From Microvirga terrestris (lineage in GTDB: Bacteria; Pseudomonadota; Alphaproteobacteria; Rhizobiales; Beijerinckiaceae): a stretch of 64,000 nt of DNA. Within the stretch, counting starts at the first letter, position 1, and each line of letters begins with the position of its first letter. Of the stretch, positions 35,570-44,841 are shown in pieces. Under the pieces are notes generated by a model. That model did not search any database, had not been told where the DNA came from, and saw only the letters and a list, made by a program, of their open reading frames with translations. The stretch is from contig NZ_JADQDN010000002.1 of assembly GCF_015694425.1 (NCBI RefSeq), forward strand, positions 372,001 through 436,000, given 5' to 3'. Made by a program: the position numbers and the translations under genes.

Positions 35570-36043
35570 ATGACAATCTCCCCGACCCTACAACGCTACA
35601 TGGCCGACAAAGGCATCCAATACGACCTGATCCCGCACGAGCCAGCCATGACATCGCTGGGCACGGCCCATGCCGGTCACATTCCCCGCGACAGCATGGC
35701 TAAGGGCGTCATGCTGAGCGATGGTCAGCGCTACATGCTTGCCGTGATGCCGGCGTCCCATCATCTGCGCCTGTCCGATCTGAAGACCGAACTGGGTCAG
35801 AAGCTGCGCCTCGCGTCAGAGGACGAGATCGTGGAGGTTTTCCGCGATTGCGATCGTGGTGCTATTCCGCCTGTAGGCTCCTGCTACGGGCTTAATGTCA
35901 TCATCGAGAATGACATGGACCGGCAGCGCGATATCTATTTCGAAGGCGGAGACCACGCCACGCTGGTGCATATGAAGGCGGAAGACTTCTCGCGCCTCAA
36001 TCCCCAGGCGCAGCACGGTTCGTTCAGCGAACCTATGTACTGA
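35570..36043 (+). CDS. YbaK/ProX-type aminoacyl-tRNA deacylase domain protein
   Basis: A 157-residue protein with the YbaK/prolyl-tRNA-synthetase-associated fold, which hydrolyses mischarged aminoacyl-tRNAs. The lysine in MAKGVMLSDGQRY corresponds to the catalytic lysine of the family, and GAIPPVGSCYGLNVIIE to the conserved GxxPPFG-like loop (here PPVG). Which amino acid it clears is unknown. GGAGGCTGTC lies just before the ATG. It stands alone. Confidence 0.85.
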   Translation: MTISPTLQRYMADKGIQYDLIPHEPAMTSLGTAHAGHIPRDSMAKGVMLSDGQRYMLAVMPASHHLRLSDLKTELGQKLRLASEDEIVEVFRDCDRGAIPPVGSCYGLNVIIENDMDRQRDIYFEGGDHATLVHMKAEDFSRLNPQAQHGSFSEPMY

Positions 36044-36204
36044 TCAAGCAGGCTGGTGACCCCGAGGAAGCGACCTGAGTCGCGGTGCTGACCTGCATCG
36101 CACAGGTCAGTTCGGCAGGAGAGCGGAACTGTGGTAGGGCTCACCTCATTCAGGCCTTGAGCCTTGCCCCGGTTCTTTCCTGTCCCGTGTGATCACCCCG
36201 CCTC

Positions 36205-36642
36205 ATGCCGCACCTTGCCGAACACGGCGCCCTGTTCGCCGCAGCCTTCCTCTCGGCCACAATCTTCCCGTTCCAGTCGGAGGTCGTGCTGTTCGCCATG
36301 CTTGTGGCCGAGCACTACACCTGGTGGGTGCTCATCCTCGTGGCGAGTGTGGGCAACATTCTCGGCTCGGTCGTGAACTGGTTCCTGGGCCGCTTCTTGG
36401 CCCATTTCGAGGATCGGCGCTGGTTTCCCGTGAAGCGCCACCAAATGGCCAAAGCTGAAGCCTGGTATCACCGCTACGGACGCTGGACCCTGCTGCTGAG
36501 CTGGGTGCCGGTCATCGGCGATCCGCTCACCATCGTGGCCGGCTTGCTGCGGGAGCCCTTGCGGGTTTTCGTCCCGCTCGTGACGCTGGCCAAGACCGGC
36601 CGATACCTAGCCGTTGGAGCTTTAAGCTTGGGGTGGATCTAA
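36205..36642 (+). CDS. YqaA-family membrane protein (DedA/SNARE-associated-like)
   Basis: A 145-residue inner-membrane protein with four or five hydrophobic segments. The sequence SATIFPFQSEVVLFAML near the N-terminus, GNILGSVVNWFLGR and SWVPVIGDPLTIVAGLLR mark the YqaA subgroup, related to DedA proteins. DedA relatives act in lipid recycling and envelope homeostasis; the role of YqaA is not established. The start is the only suitable ATG; the ribosome site is weak. Confidence 0.88.
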   Translation: MPHLAEHGALFAAAFLSATIFPFQSEVVLFAMLVAEHYTWWVLILVASVGNILGSVVNWFLGRFLAHFEDRRWFPVKRHQMAKAEAWYHRYGRWTLLLSWVPVIGDPLTIVAGLLREPLRVFVPLVTLAKTGRYLAVGALSLGWI

Positions 36643-36875
36643 GGCCCCTGCAGGCTCGACCAGATCTCTTCCAGGTGCCGGGGCCCGAGCACCGCGCCGG
36701 AGGCAGCGCGGATCACAGCTTCCATGCCGGCCGGCGCCTCGTTGTTCATGGCCCAATGCACAGCCTCCCGCAGCGTCTTGAACTCTCTCACATCGCCGGG
36801 GTGGCCTTGACCAGCCGTGCCGATGGGCTCGTATTGCAGATGGGCCGGGGCATCCAGTTCGTCTTTGGTCAGCAT
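36639..36875 (-). CDS. Small conserved hypothetical protein
   Basis: A 78-residue cytoplasmic protein beginning [20 protein letters not shown]. The later part ([26 protein letters not shown], shown here in fragments) is helical. I recall similar short proteins in Methylobacteriaceae but know no function. The ATG is supported by AGGACC seven bases upstream; an ATG 16 codons earlier has no site. Its end overlaps the end of the convergent YqaA gene by four bases. Confidence 0.65.
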   Translation of the reverse strand: MLTKDELDAPAHLQYEPIGTAGQGHPGDVREFKTLREAVHWAMNNEAPAGMEAVIRAASGAVLGPRHLEEIWSSLQGP

Positions 36876-36919
36876 GGTATGGTCCTGCCTTGAGAAACAT
36901 TCAGGCAGGACAACGCGGC

Positions 36920-37522
36920 TCAAGCTTCAGGCGTTTCAGCCCGATGTTCCTCCCGGGCTTCCGCCCAGACCTCCCTGGCCGCATCGGCATTGATCGCCGC
37001 GATAGCGAGACCGACGATCAGGTCCGGCCAAGCCGAGAGCGTGGCTGCGGTCACCAGACCTGCGGCCACGATGGCTACATTGGCGAAGGCGTCGTTGCGG
37101 GCGGACAAGAATGCTGCCTTGGTGAGGCTGCCGCCGTGATGGCGAAAGCGGGCCAGCAGGAGCGCGCAGGCGAGATTGACCGCGAGAGCCCCTGCCCCGG
37201 CGAGCGACAGCGGCCAGGGCTCGGGCGGGACCGGAGCCCAGAACTTCTCCCAGGCCATCCAGAGAGTGGCGAGCCCCGGCACGAGGATGATGCCGGCAAG
37301 CAGCATCCCCACCCGGGCCCGCATCTTCAGGGTAAAGCCCAAGGCCAGCAGGATGAGAAGGTTGATGGAGGCATCCTCGAGAAAGTCGATGCTGTCGGCA
37401 AAGAGCGACACCGACCCGATGGCGAGCGCCACCGCGAACTCGATGCCGAAATAGCCGAGGTTGAGAGCAGCCACGATGGCAACCACCCGGCGGAGGCTTT
37501 GGCTTGCGCCTGCATGATCCAT
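36920..37522 (-). CDS. Cation diffusion facilitator-type transporter, short form
   Basis: A 200-residue membrane protein with six hydrophobic segments. The metal-site helices are clear: [18 protein letters not shown] (helix II) and [15 protein letters not shown] (helix V), with the Asp and Asn/Asp ligands of the family (first site D-x-x-D-like). The C-terminal cytoplasmic domain of full CDF proteins (about 300 residues) is absent. It probably exports Zn2+, Co2+ or Fe2+. GGGGGAAGACAGA precedes the ATG. It is divergent from ilvD, with 171 bases between. Confidence 0.85.
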   Translation of the reverse strand: MDHAGASQSLRRVVAIVAALNLGYFGIEFAVALAIGSVSLFADSIDFLEDASINLLILLALGFTLKMRARVGMLLAGIILVPGLATLWMAWEKFWAPVPPEPWPLSLAGAGALAVNLACALLLARFRHHGGSLTKAAFLSARNDAFANVAIVAAGLVTAATLSAWPDLIVGLAIAAINADAAREVWAEAREEHRAETPEA

Positions 37523-37693
37523 TCTGTCTTCCCCCTGCGGCCGAGCCTTACCAGCCCCAAGAGCGCAATTCCACCGAGCGCAAACGCAAGTAATTCCATT
37601 GCGGCAAAGCAGGCGCGACCACAAGGAATGGCAAATTTTCTTGCAAGTTTCGCAATTTCAGTCGAACAAGACCTCAAATCTGCAGGGGAAATC

Positions 37694-39523
37694 ATGCCAG
37701 CCTATCGTTCTCGCACCACCACCCATGGCCGTAACATGGCAGGGGCCCGCGGCCTCTGGCGGGCCACGGGCATGAAGGATTCCGACTTCGGCAAGCCGAT
37801 CATTGCCGTCGTGAACTCCTTCACCCAGTTCGTGCCGGGCCACGTCCACCTCAAGGATTTGGGCCAGCTTGTAGCGCGGGAGATCGAGAAGGCGGGCGGC
37901 GTCGCCAAGGAGTTCAACACCATCGCGGTGGATGACGGCATCGCCATGGGCCATGACGGCATGCTCTACTCGCTGCCCTCGCGGGAGCTGATCGCCGACA
38001 GCGTCGAGTACATGGTCAACGCCCATTGCGCGGACGCGATGGTGTGCATCTCCAACTGCGACAAGATCACCCCGGGCATGCTGATGGCCGCCATGCGCCT
38101 CAACATTCCGGTGGTCTTCGTCTCCGGCGGGCCGATGGAAGCCGGCAAGGTCGTGCTCAACGGCGTGACTAAGAAGCTCGACCTCGTGGACGCCATGGTG
38201 GCGGCCGCCGACGACAAGATCGCCGACGAGGACATCAAGGCGATCGAGCGCGCCGCCTGCCCCACCTGCGGCTCGTGCTCGGGCATGTTCACGGCCAATT
38301 CCATGAACTGCCTCACCGAGGCGCTTGGCCTGTCCCTGCCCGGCAACGGCTCGACGCTCGCCACCCACGCTGACCGCAAGCGCCTCTTTGTGGAAGCCGG
38401 CCACCTGATCGTCGATCTCGCCCGTCGCTATTACGAGCAGGACGACGCGAGCGTTCTCCCGCGCACCATCGCCTCATTCGCCGCCTTCGAGAACGCCATG
38501 ACGCTCGACATCGCCATGGGCGGATCGAGCAATACGGTGCTGCACCTTCTGGCGGCCGCCCACGAGGCGGAAGTCGATTTCACCATGGACGACATCGACC
38601 GCCTGTCGCGCCGGGTGCCGGTTCTGTGCAAGGTCGCGCCTGCCATCGCCAACGTGCACATGGAAGACGTCCACCGCGCTGGCGGCATCATGGGAATCCT
38701 AGGCGAGCTTGATCGCGCGGGCCTGCTCGACACCTCGGTGCCGACTGTCCATGCCGAGACCATGAAGACCGCGCTCGACCGTTGGGACGTGCGGCGCACG
38801 AACTCCCATGCGGTGCACGACTTCTTCCGCGCCGCGCCTGGCGGCGTGCCGACGCAGACGGCGTTCAGCCAGGAAAGCCGCTACGACAGCGTCGACACCG
38901 ACCGCGCCAGCGGCGTCATCCGTGACGCCGAGCATGCCTTCTCGAAGGATGGCGGCCTTGCGGTCCTCTCCGGCAACCTGGCGCTTGACGGCTGCATCGT
39001 GAAGACCGCCGGCGTCGACGAGAGCATCCTGGTGTTCTCCGGCCCGGCTATCGTCTTCGAGAGTCAGGACGATGCGGTCAGCGGCATCCTCAACGGCAAG
39101 GTCAAGGCCGGCGACGTGGTGGTCATCCGCTACGAGGGACCGCGCGGCGGGCCCGGCATGCAGGAGATGCTCTATCCCACGAGCTACCTGAAATCGAAGG
39201 GCCTCGGCAAAGCCTGCGCGCTCATCACCGACGGACGCTTCTCCGGCGGTACCTCAGGCCTGTCCATCGGCCACGCCTCACCCGAGGCGGCCGAGGGCGG
39301 CACTATCGGCCTCGTGCAGGACGGCGACCGGATCGAGATCGATATCCCGAACCGCAGCATCCGCTTGGCGGTGGACGATGCTGAACTCCAGCGCCGCCGG
39401 GCCGAGCAGGACACACGTGGCTGGCAGCCGGCTCAGCCGCGCAAGCGCAAGGTGTCGGCTGCCCTCAAGGCCTACGCCATGCTCGCCACCAGCGCGGCCA
39501 AGGGCGCCGTACGGCAGATCTAG
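37694..39523 (+). CDS. ilvD: Dihydroxy-acid dehydratase
   Basis: A 609-residue Fe-S dehydratase of valine, isoleucine and pantothenate synthesis. It converts 2,3-dihydroxy-isovalerate and its methyl homologue to keto acids. The cluster cysteines are in [12 protein letters not shown] and [18 protein letters not shown]; the three Cys and length fit the [4Fe-4S]-type E. coli IlvD (616). [14 protein letters not shown] is the late active-site block. The ATG follows AGGGGAAATC. The frame is open far upstream across the CDF gene on the other strand, but that part is not coding. Confidence 0.97.
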   Translation: MPAYRSRTTTHGRNMAGARGLWRATGMKDSDFGKPIIAVVNSFTQFVPGHVHLKDLGQLVAREIEKAGGVAKEFNTIAVDDGIAMGHDGMLYSLPSRELIADSVEYMVNAHCADAMVCISNCDKITPGMLMAAMRLNIPVVFVSGGPMEAGKVVLNGVTKKLDLVDAMVAAADDKIADEDIKAIERAACPTCGSCSGMFTANSMNCLTEALGLSLPGNGSTLATHADRKRLFVEAGHLIVDLARRYYEQDDASVLPRTIASFAAFENAMTLDIAMGGSSNTVLHLLAAAHEAEVDFTMDDIDRLSRRVPVLCKVAPAIANVHMEDVHRAGGIMGILGELDRAGLLDTSVPTVHAETMKTALDRWDVRRTNSHAVHDFFRAAPGGVPTQTAFSQESRYDSVDTDRASGVIRDAEHAFSKDGGLAVLSGNLALDGCIVKTAGVDESILVFSGPAIVFESQDDAVSGILNGKVKAGDVVVIRYEGPRGGPGMQEMLYPTSYLKSKGLGKACALITDGRFSGGTSGLSIGHASPEAAEGGTIGLVQDGDRIEIDIPNRSIRLAVDDAELQRRRAEQDTRGWQPAQPRKRKVSAALKAYAMLATSAAKGAVRQI

Positions 39524-39664
39524 TTAAAGAGCGTCTGGTTCTGAACACCGGGACAGGGCTGCGGAGGCGACACCGCCGCAGCCGAACGTCTCAGGGCAGC
39601 GATCATGCCTTGACGAAACAGTGTCGCCTGGAGTCCAGTGGCCAAGTCAGCCGCAGGATTCTTG

Positions 39665-39961
39665 ATGACCCGCCTTTTATGGATCGCCAGCCTCGTCTTG
39701 CTCATGGGTCCGGCCCTGGCCCAGACGACGCCGGAGGACAAGCCGCTCCGGCTCACCGTCCGCCCATCCGGGACCGTGCCGGAGGCCAATGAGGCGCTGG
39801 AACGGCAGCAGAAGCTCCTCATGCGCCTTGAGCGAAGCAATCACATGGTGCGCTCGATCTGCATCAATTGCGGCGACGCGTGGCAGCACCAGATCTACGC
39901 CCCGTTCGACCCTTATGCCGCCCTGGGACGCTCCGCTCAGCCATCCGACACTGGTAACTAA
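39665..39961 (+). CDS. Small exported protein with a CxxC motif
   Basis: A 98-residue protein with a signal peptide cut near ALAQT (residue 20). The mature part is Pro/Arg-rich, then helical (ANEALERQQKLLMRLERSNH). It ends with a SICINCGD CxxC motif, which could bind a metal or form a disulfide. The ATG at 39665 is supported by AGGA; a GTG nine codons upstream is an alternative. It follows ilvD but is probably independent. Function unknown. Confidence 0.65.
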   Translation: MTRLLWIASLVLLMGPALAQTTPEDKPLRLTVRPSGTVPEANEALERQQKLLMRLERSNHMVRSICINCGDAWQHQIYAPFDPYAALGRSAQPSDTGN

Positions 39962-40030
39962 GTTGAGAGGCTGACCTTTGGCCGCGCTCGGATTTTGTTG
40001 AGAAGGTTTTCCGGACCCTCTATATCCGAA

Positions 40031-40080
40031 GGGGCGAGGACGACCTCGCCTTCATGACAAACGGTAGGGACGGCCCTGCC
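40031..40080 (+). ncRNA. Guanidine-II riboswitch (mini-ykkC)
   Basis: Two consecutive hairpins with ACGR tetraloops. P1: GGCGAGG (40033-40039), loop ACGA (40040-40043), CCTCGCC (40044-40050), extendable by two G-U pairs. P2: GGTAGGG (40063-40069), loop ACGG (40070-40073), CCCTGCC (40074-40080). Twelve bases separate the two core stems. This is the defining structure of guanidine-II riboswitches, which bind two guanidinium ions and expose the ribosome site. The next sequence is ACGGAGG, the ribosome site of an SMR gene whose family includes guanidinium exporters. Confidence 0.93.
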
Positions 40081-40098
40081 TATGACGGAGGTCCTGTC

Positions 40099-40416
40099 AT
40101 GGCATGGACTTGGCTTACGCTTGCCGGCTTGTTCGAGATCGGCTGGGCCATCGGCCTGAAATACACCGACGGCTTCACCCGGCTGGTTCCTTCGGTTTTG
40201 ACGGCACTCAGCATGGTGGTCAGCGTCCTGCTCCTTGGCCTGGCGCTCAAAACCCTGCCGGTCGGAACGGGCTATGCGGTCTGGACCGGGATCGGGACCG
40301 TTGGAACCGCCCTGCTCGGCATCCATCTTTTCGGCGAGCCGGCAACCGTGATGCGCCTGGTGTGCATCGGCCTCATCGTCTCCGGGATCCTCGGCCTGAA
40401 GTTAGCTTCGGGCTAG
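40099..40416 (+). CDS. gdx: SMR-family guanidinium exporter
   Basis: A 105-residue small multidrug resistance protein with four membrane helices that works as a dual-topology dimer. The essential Glu13 is in [20 protein letters not shown], and the sequence belongs to the SugE/Gdx subtype, not the QacE/EmrE drug pumps. Gdx proteins exchange guanidinium for protons. The guanidine-II riboswitch immediately upstream makes the substrate call much firmer. GGAGG lies eight bases before the ATG. The older name is sugE. Confidence 0.95.
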   Translation: MAWTWLTLAGLFEIGWAIGLKYTDGFTRLVPSVLTALSMVVSVLLLGLALKTLPVGTGYAVWTGIGTVGTALLGIHLFGEPATVMRLVCIGLIVSGILGLKLASG

Positions 40417-40441
40417 CTTGGGTCGGTATGATGAGTGCGCC

Positions 40442-41935
40442 ATGACCACATTCGTTCAGAAAAGGCCGAGGTCCTCGGCGCGAGGCCTCCGGGTCTTCGT
40501 GCTGGTGGTCTGCCTTGCCATCCTCGGCCTTGAAGGGTGGCGCGACTGGCATGAGCGGGATCATGAGATCAACCGTATCCGGTCTGAGACCCTGAATCTG
40601 GCAAAATCCCTGACCCAGCATGCCCAGGACACATTCGAACTCGCGGACGCGCTCCTGGTGGATGTGGTGGACCGGGTCGAGACGGGTGGCACCCCGCCGG
40701 ATGCCATCGCGCGTCTGGACGTCTTTCTGGTCGAGCGGGTGCAGCCGCTTCAGCGCATCAAGGCACTGACCATCTTTGGCCCGGATGGCACCCTTCTGAG
40801 CAGTTCACTGCCTGGGCACCGCGGTCGTGTGAATATCGGCGCCCTTGCCCTGTTCCAGCATCACAGATCCACAACCAGCAGCGACTGGTTCGTCGGCCCG
40901 TTGATTCGCGATCCCCTCGGCGGCGATTGGATCCTGACCATCTCTCGACGTTTCAACAAGCTCGACGGAAGCTTCGGCGGCGTTGTCCAGGCGAGCATTC
41001 CGCCCCGCTATTTCGGAAATTTCTTCGGTCGTTTCGATGTTGGGTCGCAAGGTTCGATCACGCTCCTTCACCAGAACGGAACGATCCTGTCACGCTACCC
41101 CTATATTGAGCGTGCGATCGGATCCAATGTCCTGGACGATCCCCAGTTCAGGAATGCGAAAGGCTCAGGCAACTACGATTACACGTCTCCGATCGATGGG
41201 TTGATCCGCATCGGCGGCTATCAGCGCAACCACATCTTCCCTGTCGGCGTGATTGCCGCCGTCGGTCGCGACCAGGCGCTCGCGCGTTGGAACGAGGAGT
41301 TCGTGTTCCGCGGCAGCATCATCGGCCTGCTCATCCTCATGATCGGTTCCCTCGGCTGGATTCTCGCCGGGGCCCTCCGACGACGGGAACATGCGGAGGC
41401 GGAGCTTGCCGTTCTGGCCACCACAGACGGCCTGACAGGCCTCGCCAACCGCCGAGCCTTCGACAGGCAGCTCGAAGCGGAATGGCTTCGAGCCGCACGC
41501 CAGAAAACCCCCGTGTCTCTGCTCCTGATCGATGTGGATCAGTTCAAGGCCTACAACGATGTCTATGGACATCAGGCCGGGGACGAGTGCCTGCGGACCA
41601 TCGCCAGGAGCATCTCTGATGCAGCCCGCCGGCCCGGTGATCTGGCTGCGCGCTACGGCGGCGAAGAACTCGCCATTCTCCTGCCGGGAGCGGATGAAGC
41701 CGACGCGGCAATTATCGCAGAGAATTTGCGTGCGAAGGTCGAGTCCCTGCGCGTGCGGCACGAGGCCAATCCTCCGAGCTGCATCCTCACGATCAGCATC
41801 GGCAGCGCCACCCGGATCCCGAGCCTGGATCGCTCCCGCATCCGCCCGGATGACCTGATCACGCTGGCGGATTCCGCTCTCTATCGTGCCAAGCAAAACG
41901 GGCGCAACCGCGTCGCCAGCGAAAAAGCCGCCTGA
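40442..41935 (+). CDS. Membrane-bound diguanylate cyclase
   Basis: A 497-residue protein that makes cyclic-di-GMP. One membrane segment lies at about 17-33, an extracytoplasmic sensor domain (dCache-like, about 35-285) follows, then a second membrane segment at about 289-311 and a GGDEF domain (about 330-490). The active site reads RYGGEELAIL, and RPGD five residues before it is a complete inhibitory I-site. DGLTGLANRRAFD opens the domain. The ATG at 40442 has a weak ribosome site; the gene begins 25 bases after gdx and may share its transcript. Confidence 0.93.
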   Translation: MTTFVQKRPRSSARGLRVFVLVVCLAILGLEGWRDWHERDHEINRIRSETLNLAKSLTQHAQDTFELADALLVDVVDRVETGGTPPDAIARLDVFLVERVQPLQRIKALTIFGPDGTLLSSSLPGHRGRVNIGALALFQHHRSTTSSDWFVGPLIRDPLGGDWILTISRRFNKLDGSFGGVVQASIPPRYFGNFFGRFDVGSQGSITLLHQNGTILSRYPYIERAIGSNVLDDPQFRNAKGSGNYDYTSPIDGLIRIGGYQRNHIFPVGVIAAVGRDQALARWNEEFVFRGSIIGLLILMIGSLGWILAGALRRREHAEAELAVLATTDGLTGLANRRAFDRQLEAEWLRAARQKTPVSLLLIDVDQFKAYNDVYGHQAGDECLRTIARSISDAARRPGDLAARYGGEELAILLPGADEADAAIIAENLRAKVESLRVRHEANPPSCILTISIGSATRIPSLDRSRIRPDDLITLADSALYRAKQNGRNRVASEKAA

Positions 41936-41949
41936 TCAGGTTTCTCCGA

Positions 41950-43320
41950 TCAGAACACGCACTCGCTGAAGGCAGGCTTCACCGAACCGCCCCAGGCACC
42001 GTGATAGCGCTCCAGCAGCCGCTCCGCCTGCGTGCGGCCTGACGCGACGATCTCCTCCGCATAAGCGAGGTGACGGGTCTCGTCCTGCCCTGCATTGTCG
42101 CGGCACGCACGGCGTGCGAGACCGGCGCGCGACAGCGCAAGCGTGTCGCGGGCAACATCCTGCACGGAGCGACCGGCGATGCTGGCATTGAGGGCCAGTT
42201 TCGGCACGTCGGCGCGCAATTGCTCGCGCTGCTGAGCATTCCACGCCTTCACCAGCTCCCAGGCGCCGTCGAGGGCCGTTTCATCGTAGAGGATGCCGGT
42301 CCAGAAGGCGGACAGCGCCACGATGTGTTCGAGGTTGCCCACGTCCGCGCCGCGCATCTCGAGATAGCGCTTGAGGCGCACTTCCGGGAACAGGGTCGAG
42401 ACGTGGTTGGCCCAGTCCGAATGCGTGGCGCGCTCGCCCGGCATTTGGGGGAGCTTGCCGGCAAGCAGATCGTGGAAGGATGCGCCCGCCACATCGTGAT
42501 AGGCCGAGTCGCGCTTGACGAAATACATCGGCACGTCGAGCGCCCAGTCCACATAGCGCTCGTAGCCAAATCCCTCCTCGAAGGCGAAGGCCATCATGCC
42601 CGTGCGGTTCCTGTCCGTGTCGAGCCAGATGTTGGAGCGCATGGACAGGTAGCCGTTGGGCTTGCCGTCCGTGAAGGGCGAGTTGGCGAAGATCGCTGTT
42701 GCGATGGGCTGCAGCGCCAGCGAGACGCGCAGCTTCTTCACCATGTCGGCCTCGGAGGCGTAGTCCATGTTCACCTGCACCGTGGAGGTGCGGTACATCA
42801 TGTCGAGGCCAAGCGAACCCACCTTCGGCATGTAGTTCGTCATGATGCGGTAGCGGGCTTTGGGCATCACAGGCGTCTCGGCCCGGGTCCAGAGCGGGCT
42901 CATGCCGAGTGTGAGAAAGCCTAGCCCAAGCTTTTCGCCCACGGCTTTCACGTCGGCGAGATGCTGCGCCGTCTCACGGGCCGTCTCATGAAGGTTGGCA
43001 AGCGGAGCGCCGGACAGCTCGAACTGCCCGCCCGGCTCCAGGGAGATCGCTCCTCCACCCTCTTCGTCGGCAAGGCCGATCGGGCGGCCGTCCTCCATGA
43101 TCGGAGCCCAGCCGGTGCGCTCCTGCATGCCTTCCAGCAGCGCCCGGATCCCCCGGCTGCCGTCATAGGGTACGGGCGAGAGATCAGCCTTATAGAAGGG
43201 AACCTTCTCGTGCTCGGTGCCGAGCCGCCACGACTCGCGCGGCTTCTCGCCGGAGGCAATCCACTCCACGAGTTCCGACCGCGCACCAATGGGGGTCGTA
43301 TCGGATACGTCCCGCGCCAT
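41950..43320 (-). CDS. gshA: Glutamate-cysteine ligase, plant/alphaproteobacterial type
   Basis: A 456-residue ATP-dependent ligase forming gamma-glutamylcysteine, the first step of glutathione synthesis. The N-terminal WRLGTEHEKVPF is the signature with its metal-binding Glu residues. SLEPGGQFELSG, MMYRTSTVQVNMDY and GYLSMRSNIWLDTD follow, and the length is normal for the plant-type GCL2 branch. It lies downstream of rsmE as in many Rhizobiales, but a second ligase gene is interposed. GshB is not in the window. Confidence 0.94.
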   Translation of the reverse strand: MARDVSDTTPIGARSELVEWIASGEKPRESWRLGTEHEKVPFYKADLSPVPYDGSRGIRALLEGMQERTGWAPIMEDGRPIGLADEEGGGAISLEPGGQFELSGAPLANLHETARETAQHLADVKAVGEKLGLGFLTLGMSPLWTRAETPVMPKARYRIMTNYMPKVGSLGLDMMYRTSTVQVNMDYASEADMVKKLRVSLALQPIATAIFANSPFTDGKPNGYLSMRSNIWLDTDRNRTGMMAFAFEEGFGYERYVDWALDVPMYFVKRDSAYHDVAGASFHDLLAGKLPQMPGERATHSDWANHVSTLFPEVRLKRYLEMRGADVGNLEHIVALSAFWTGILYDETALDGAWELVKAWNAQQREQLRADVPKLALNASIAGRSVQDVARDTLALSRAGLARRACRDNAGQDETRHLAYAEEIVASGRTQAERLLERYHGAWGGSVKPAFSECVF

Positions 43321-43529
43321 GCATCACCTCATCAAAAAGCGCGTTCAAGGCGCGCCGACTCAGGGTCGGGACTCAATAAGGGGCTTAACGCCAAGGTGCA
43401 ATGCGGGACTCATGCACAAAACGATGAGGGCTGGTGCATCGGCCACAAAAGTGGACTTGCACTTTTAGAGCCGATGCTCAATCCACAGCTGGAGCATCGT
43501 GCGGAACCAATCCGCCCGATGCGATCTCG

Positions 43530-44669
43530 TCAATGCCGAAACGCCGGCTCCCCTGTCGTTTCCGCGCTGAGCCAGTCGACCACGCCGGCCAGGGCATCCC
43601 GGTTCGACAGGCCACGGCCCACCGCCTCGGTATAGAGCGTCAGCTGCTGGTCGGCGCTGGTGCCTCGGGCGACGATCCAGCGGGCGAGATCGAGCTCGCG
43701 CTGGCAGCCGAGTTCCCTGGCATCCTCGGCCACGAGATCCAGGGTCTCATCGAGGAGCTCGCGAACCGGTTTGGCCGTGCGGGTCCTCTCGTCGACGAAG
43801 CTGCCGTGAATACCGTAGCGCTGGGCACGCCAGCCGTTCTCGTCGTTGATGGCGCGCGAGGCGCCGGTCTGGCCGGCATTGAGATTCGTATCGAGGCTCA
43901 GCCGGCGCACGAGGCAGCGATAAAGGGCCGCGATCGCGATGGTGTCGTCGAGCCGCGTGCAGCTGTCGGCCACGCGCAGCTCCAGGGTCGGATGCTTCAG
44001 CGACGGCCGGATCACCCACCAGACATAGCTGGAATTCTCGATGGCGCGGGCCGACACCAGCGTGTCGATGTAGCGCTTGTAATCCTGCTCGTTCTCGAAC
44101 AGGTCCGGGAAGCCGGTGCGCGGCAGCTCGCGGTAGGCCGCCAGCCGGTAGCCGAGAAGGCCTGTCCGCTGCGCCTGCCAGAATGGCGAAGAGGTGGAAA
44201 GCGCCAGGAGCAGCGGCAGGTAGGGCTGAATCCGGTTCATGATGTCCACGCGCATGCCGAGATCCGGCACCTCCACATGGACATGCATGCCGCACAGCAC
44301 GTTGCGGCTTCCGAGCATCTGCAGGTCGTGCATCACCTTGCCGTAGCGGGCCTGCGCCGTGGGGCGCACGCGCGACCAGACGGCGAGCGGATGGGTGCCG
44401 GAGGCCATGATGGACAGGTTGAAGTCGCGGGCAACAGCACCGACGGAGGACCTCAGATCAGCCAGTTGAGCACGGGCATCAGCCAGTTCCAGGGAGGGCT
44501 TGGTGGCGATTTCGATCTGCGGCTCCAGCATCTCGGGCTGGATGTCGCCCGACACCCGGTCCCGGCAGGCGGCGAAGAACTCCTTGATCTTACCTTTGGC
44601 GATATCCCGTCTGGGCGCATCGTTGACGAAGTACTCTTCCTCGATGCCGAACTTGAAATCCCAGCTCAT
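43530..44669 (-). CDS. Carboxylate-amine ligase, GCS2/YbdK type
   Basis: A 379-residue ligase of the glutamate-cysteine ligase superfamily. FGIEEEYFV at the N-terminus carries the metal-binding Glu; NVLCGMHVHVEV, SSPFWQAQRTGLLGYR and RPSLKHPTLELRVADS are the GCS2 hallmark blocks. E. coli YbdK has weak gamma-glutamylcysteine-forming activity, but the true substrates of this group are often unknown. The ATG at 44667-44669 is chosen because the family begins MxxDFxFGIEEEY. It lies between rsmE and gshA on the same strand. Confidence 0.9.
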   Translation of the reverse strand: MSWDFKFGIEEEYFVNDAPRRDIAKGKIKEFFAACRDRVSGDIQPEMLEPQIEIATKPSLELADARAQLADLRSSVGAVARDFNLSIMASGTHPLAVWSRVRPTAQARYGKVMHDLQMLGSRNVLCGMHVHVEVPDLGMRVDIMNRIQPYLPLLLALSTSSPFWQAQRTGLLGYRLAAYRELPRTGFPDLFENEQDYKRYIDTLVSARAIENSSYVWWVIRPSLKHPTLELRVADSCTRLDDTIAIAALYRCLVRRLSLDTNLNAGQTGASRAINDENGWRAQRYGIHGSFVDERTRTAKPVRELLDETLDLVAEDARELGCQRELDLARWIVARGTSADQQLTLYTEAVGRGLSNRDALAGVVDWLSAETTGEPAFRH

Positions 44670-44841
44670 TTCCTCGTGTCCTTCATTATTCTTTAGAAAT
44701 GACCCTTGCACAGGCGGATCGGCCTACGGCGACACACCCAAACTCCGGCTCAATGGGGCCAGAATGGGGCGAATCGGCGTGAAACTGCTAAGCTTTTGAA
44801 GCTAGAGACAGATCGGCTTGAGCCGTCGTCGGACGACGAGA

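Noticed and set aside
36890..37693. Upstream extension of the ilvD frame by 268 codons
   Set aside because: It runs antisense through the CDF gene. IlvD family members begin at the ATG at 37694, which has a good ribosome site and gives normal length.
40054..40098. ATG at 40054 as start of the SMR gene
   Set aside because: It lies inside the riboswitch. The family length of 105 residues and the GGAGG site fix the start at 40099.
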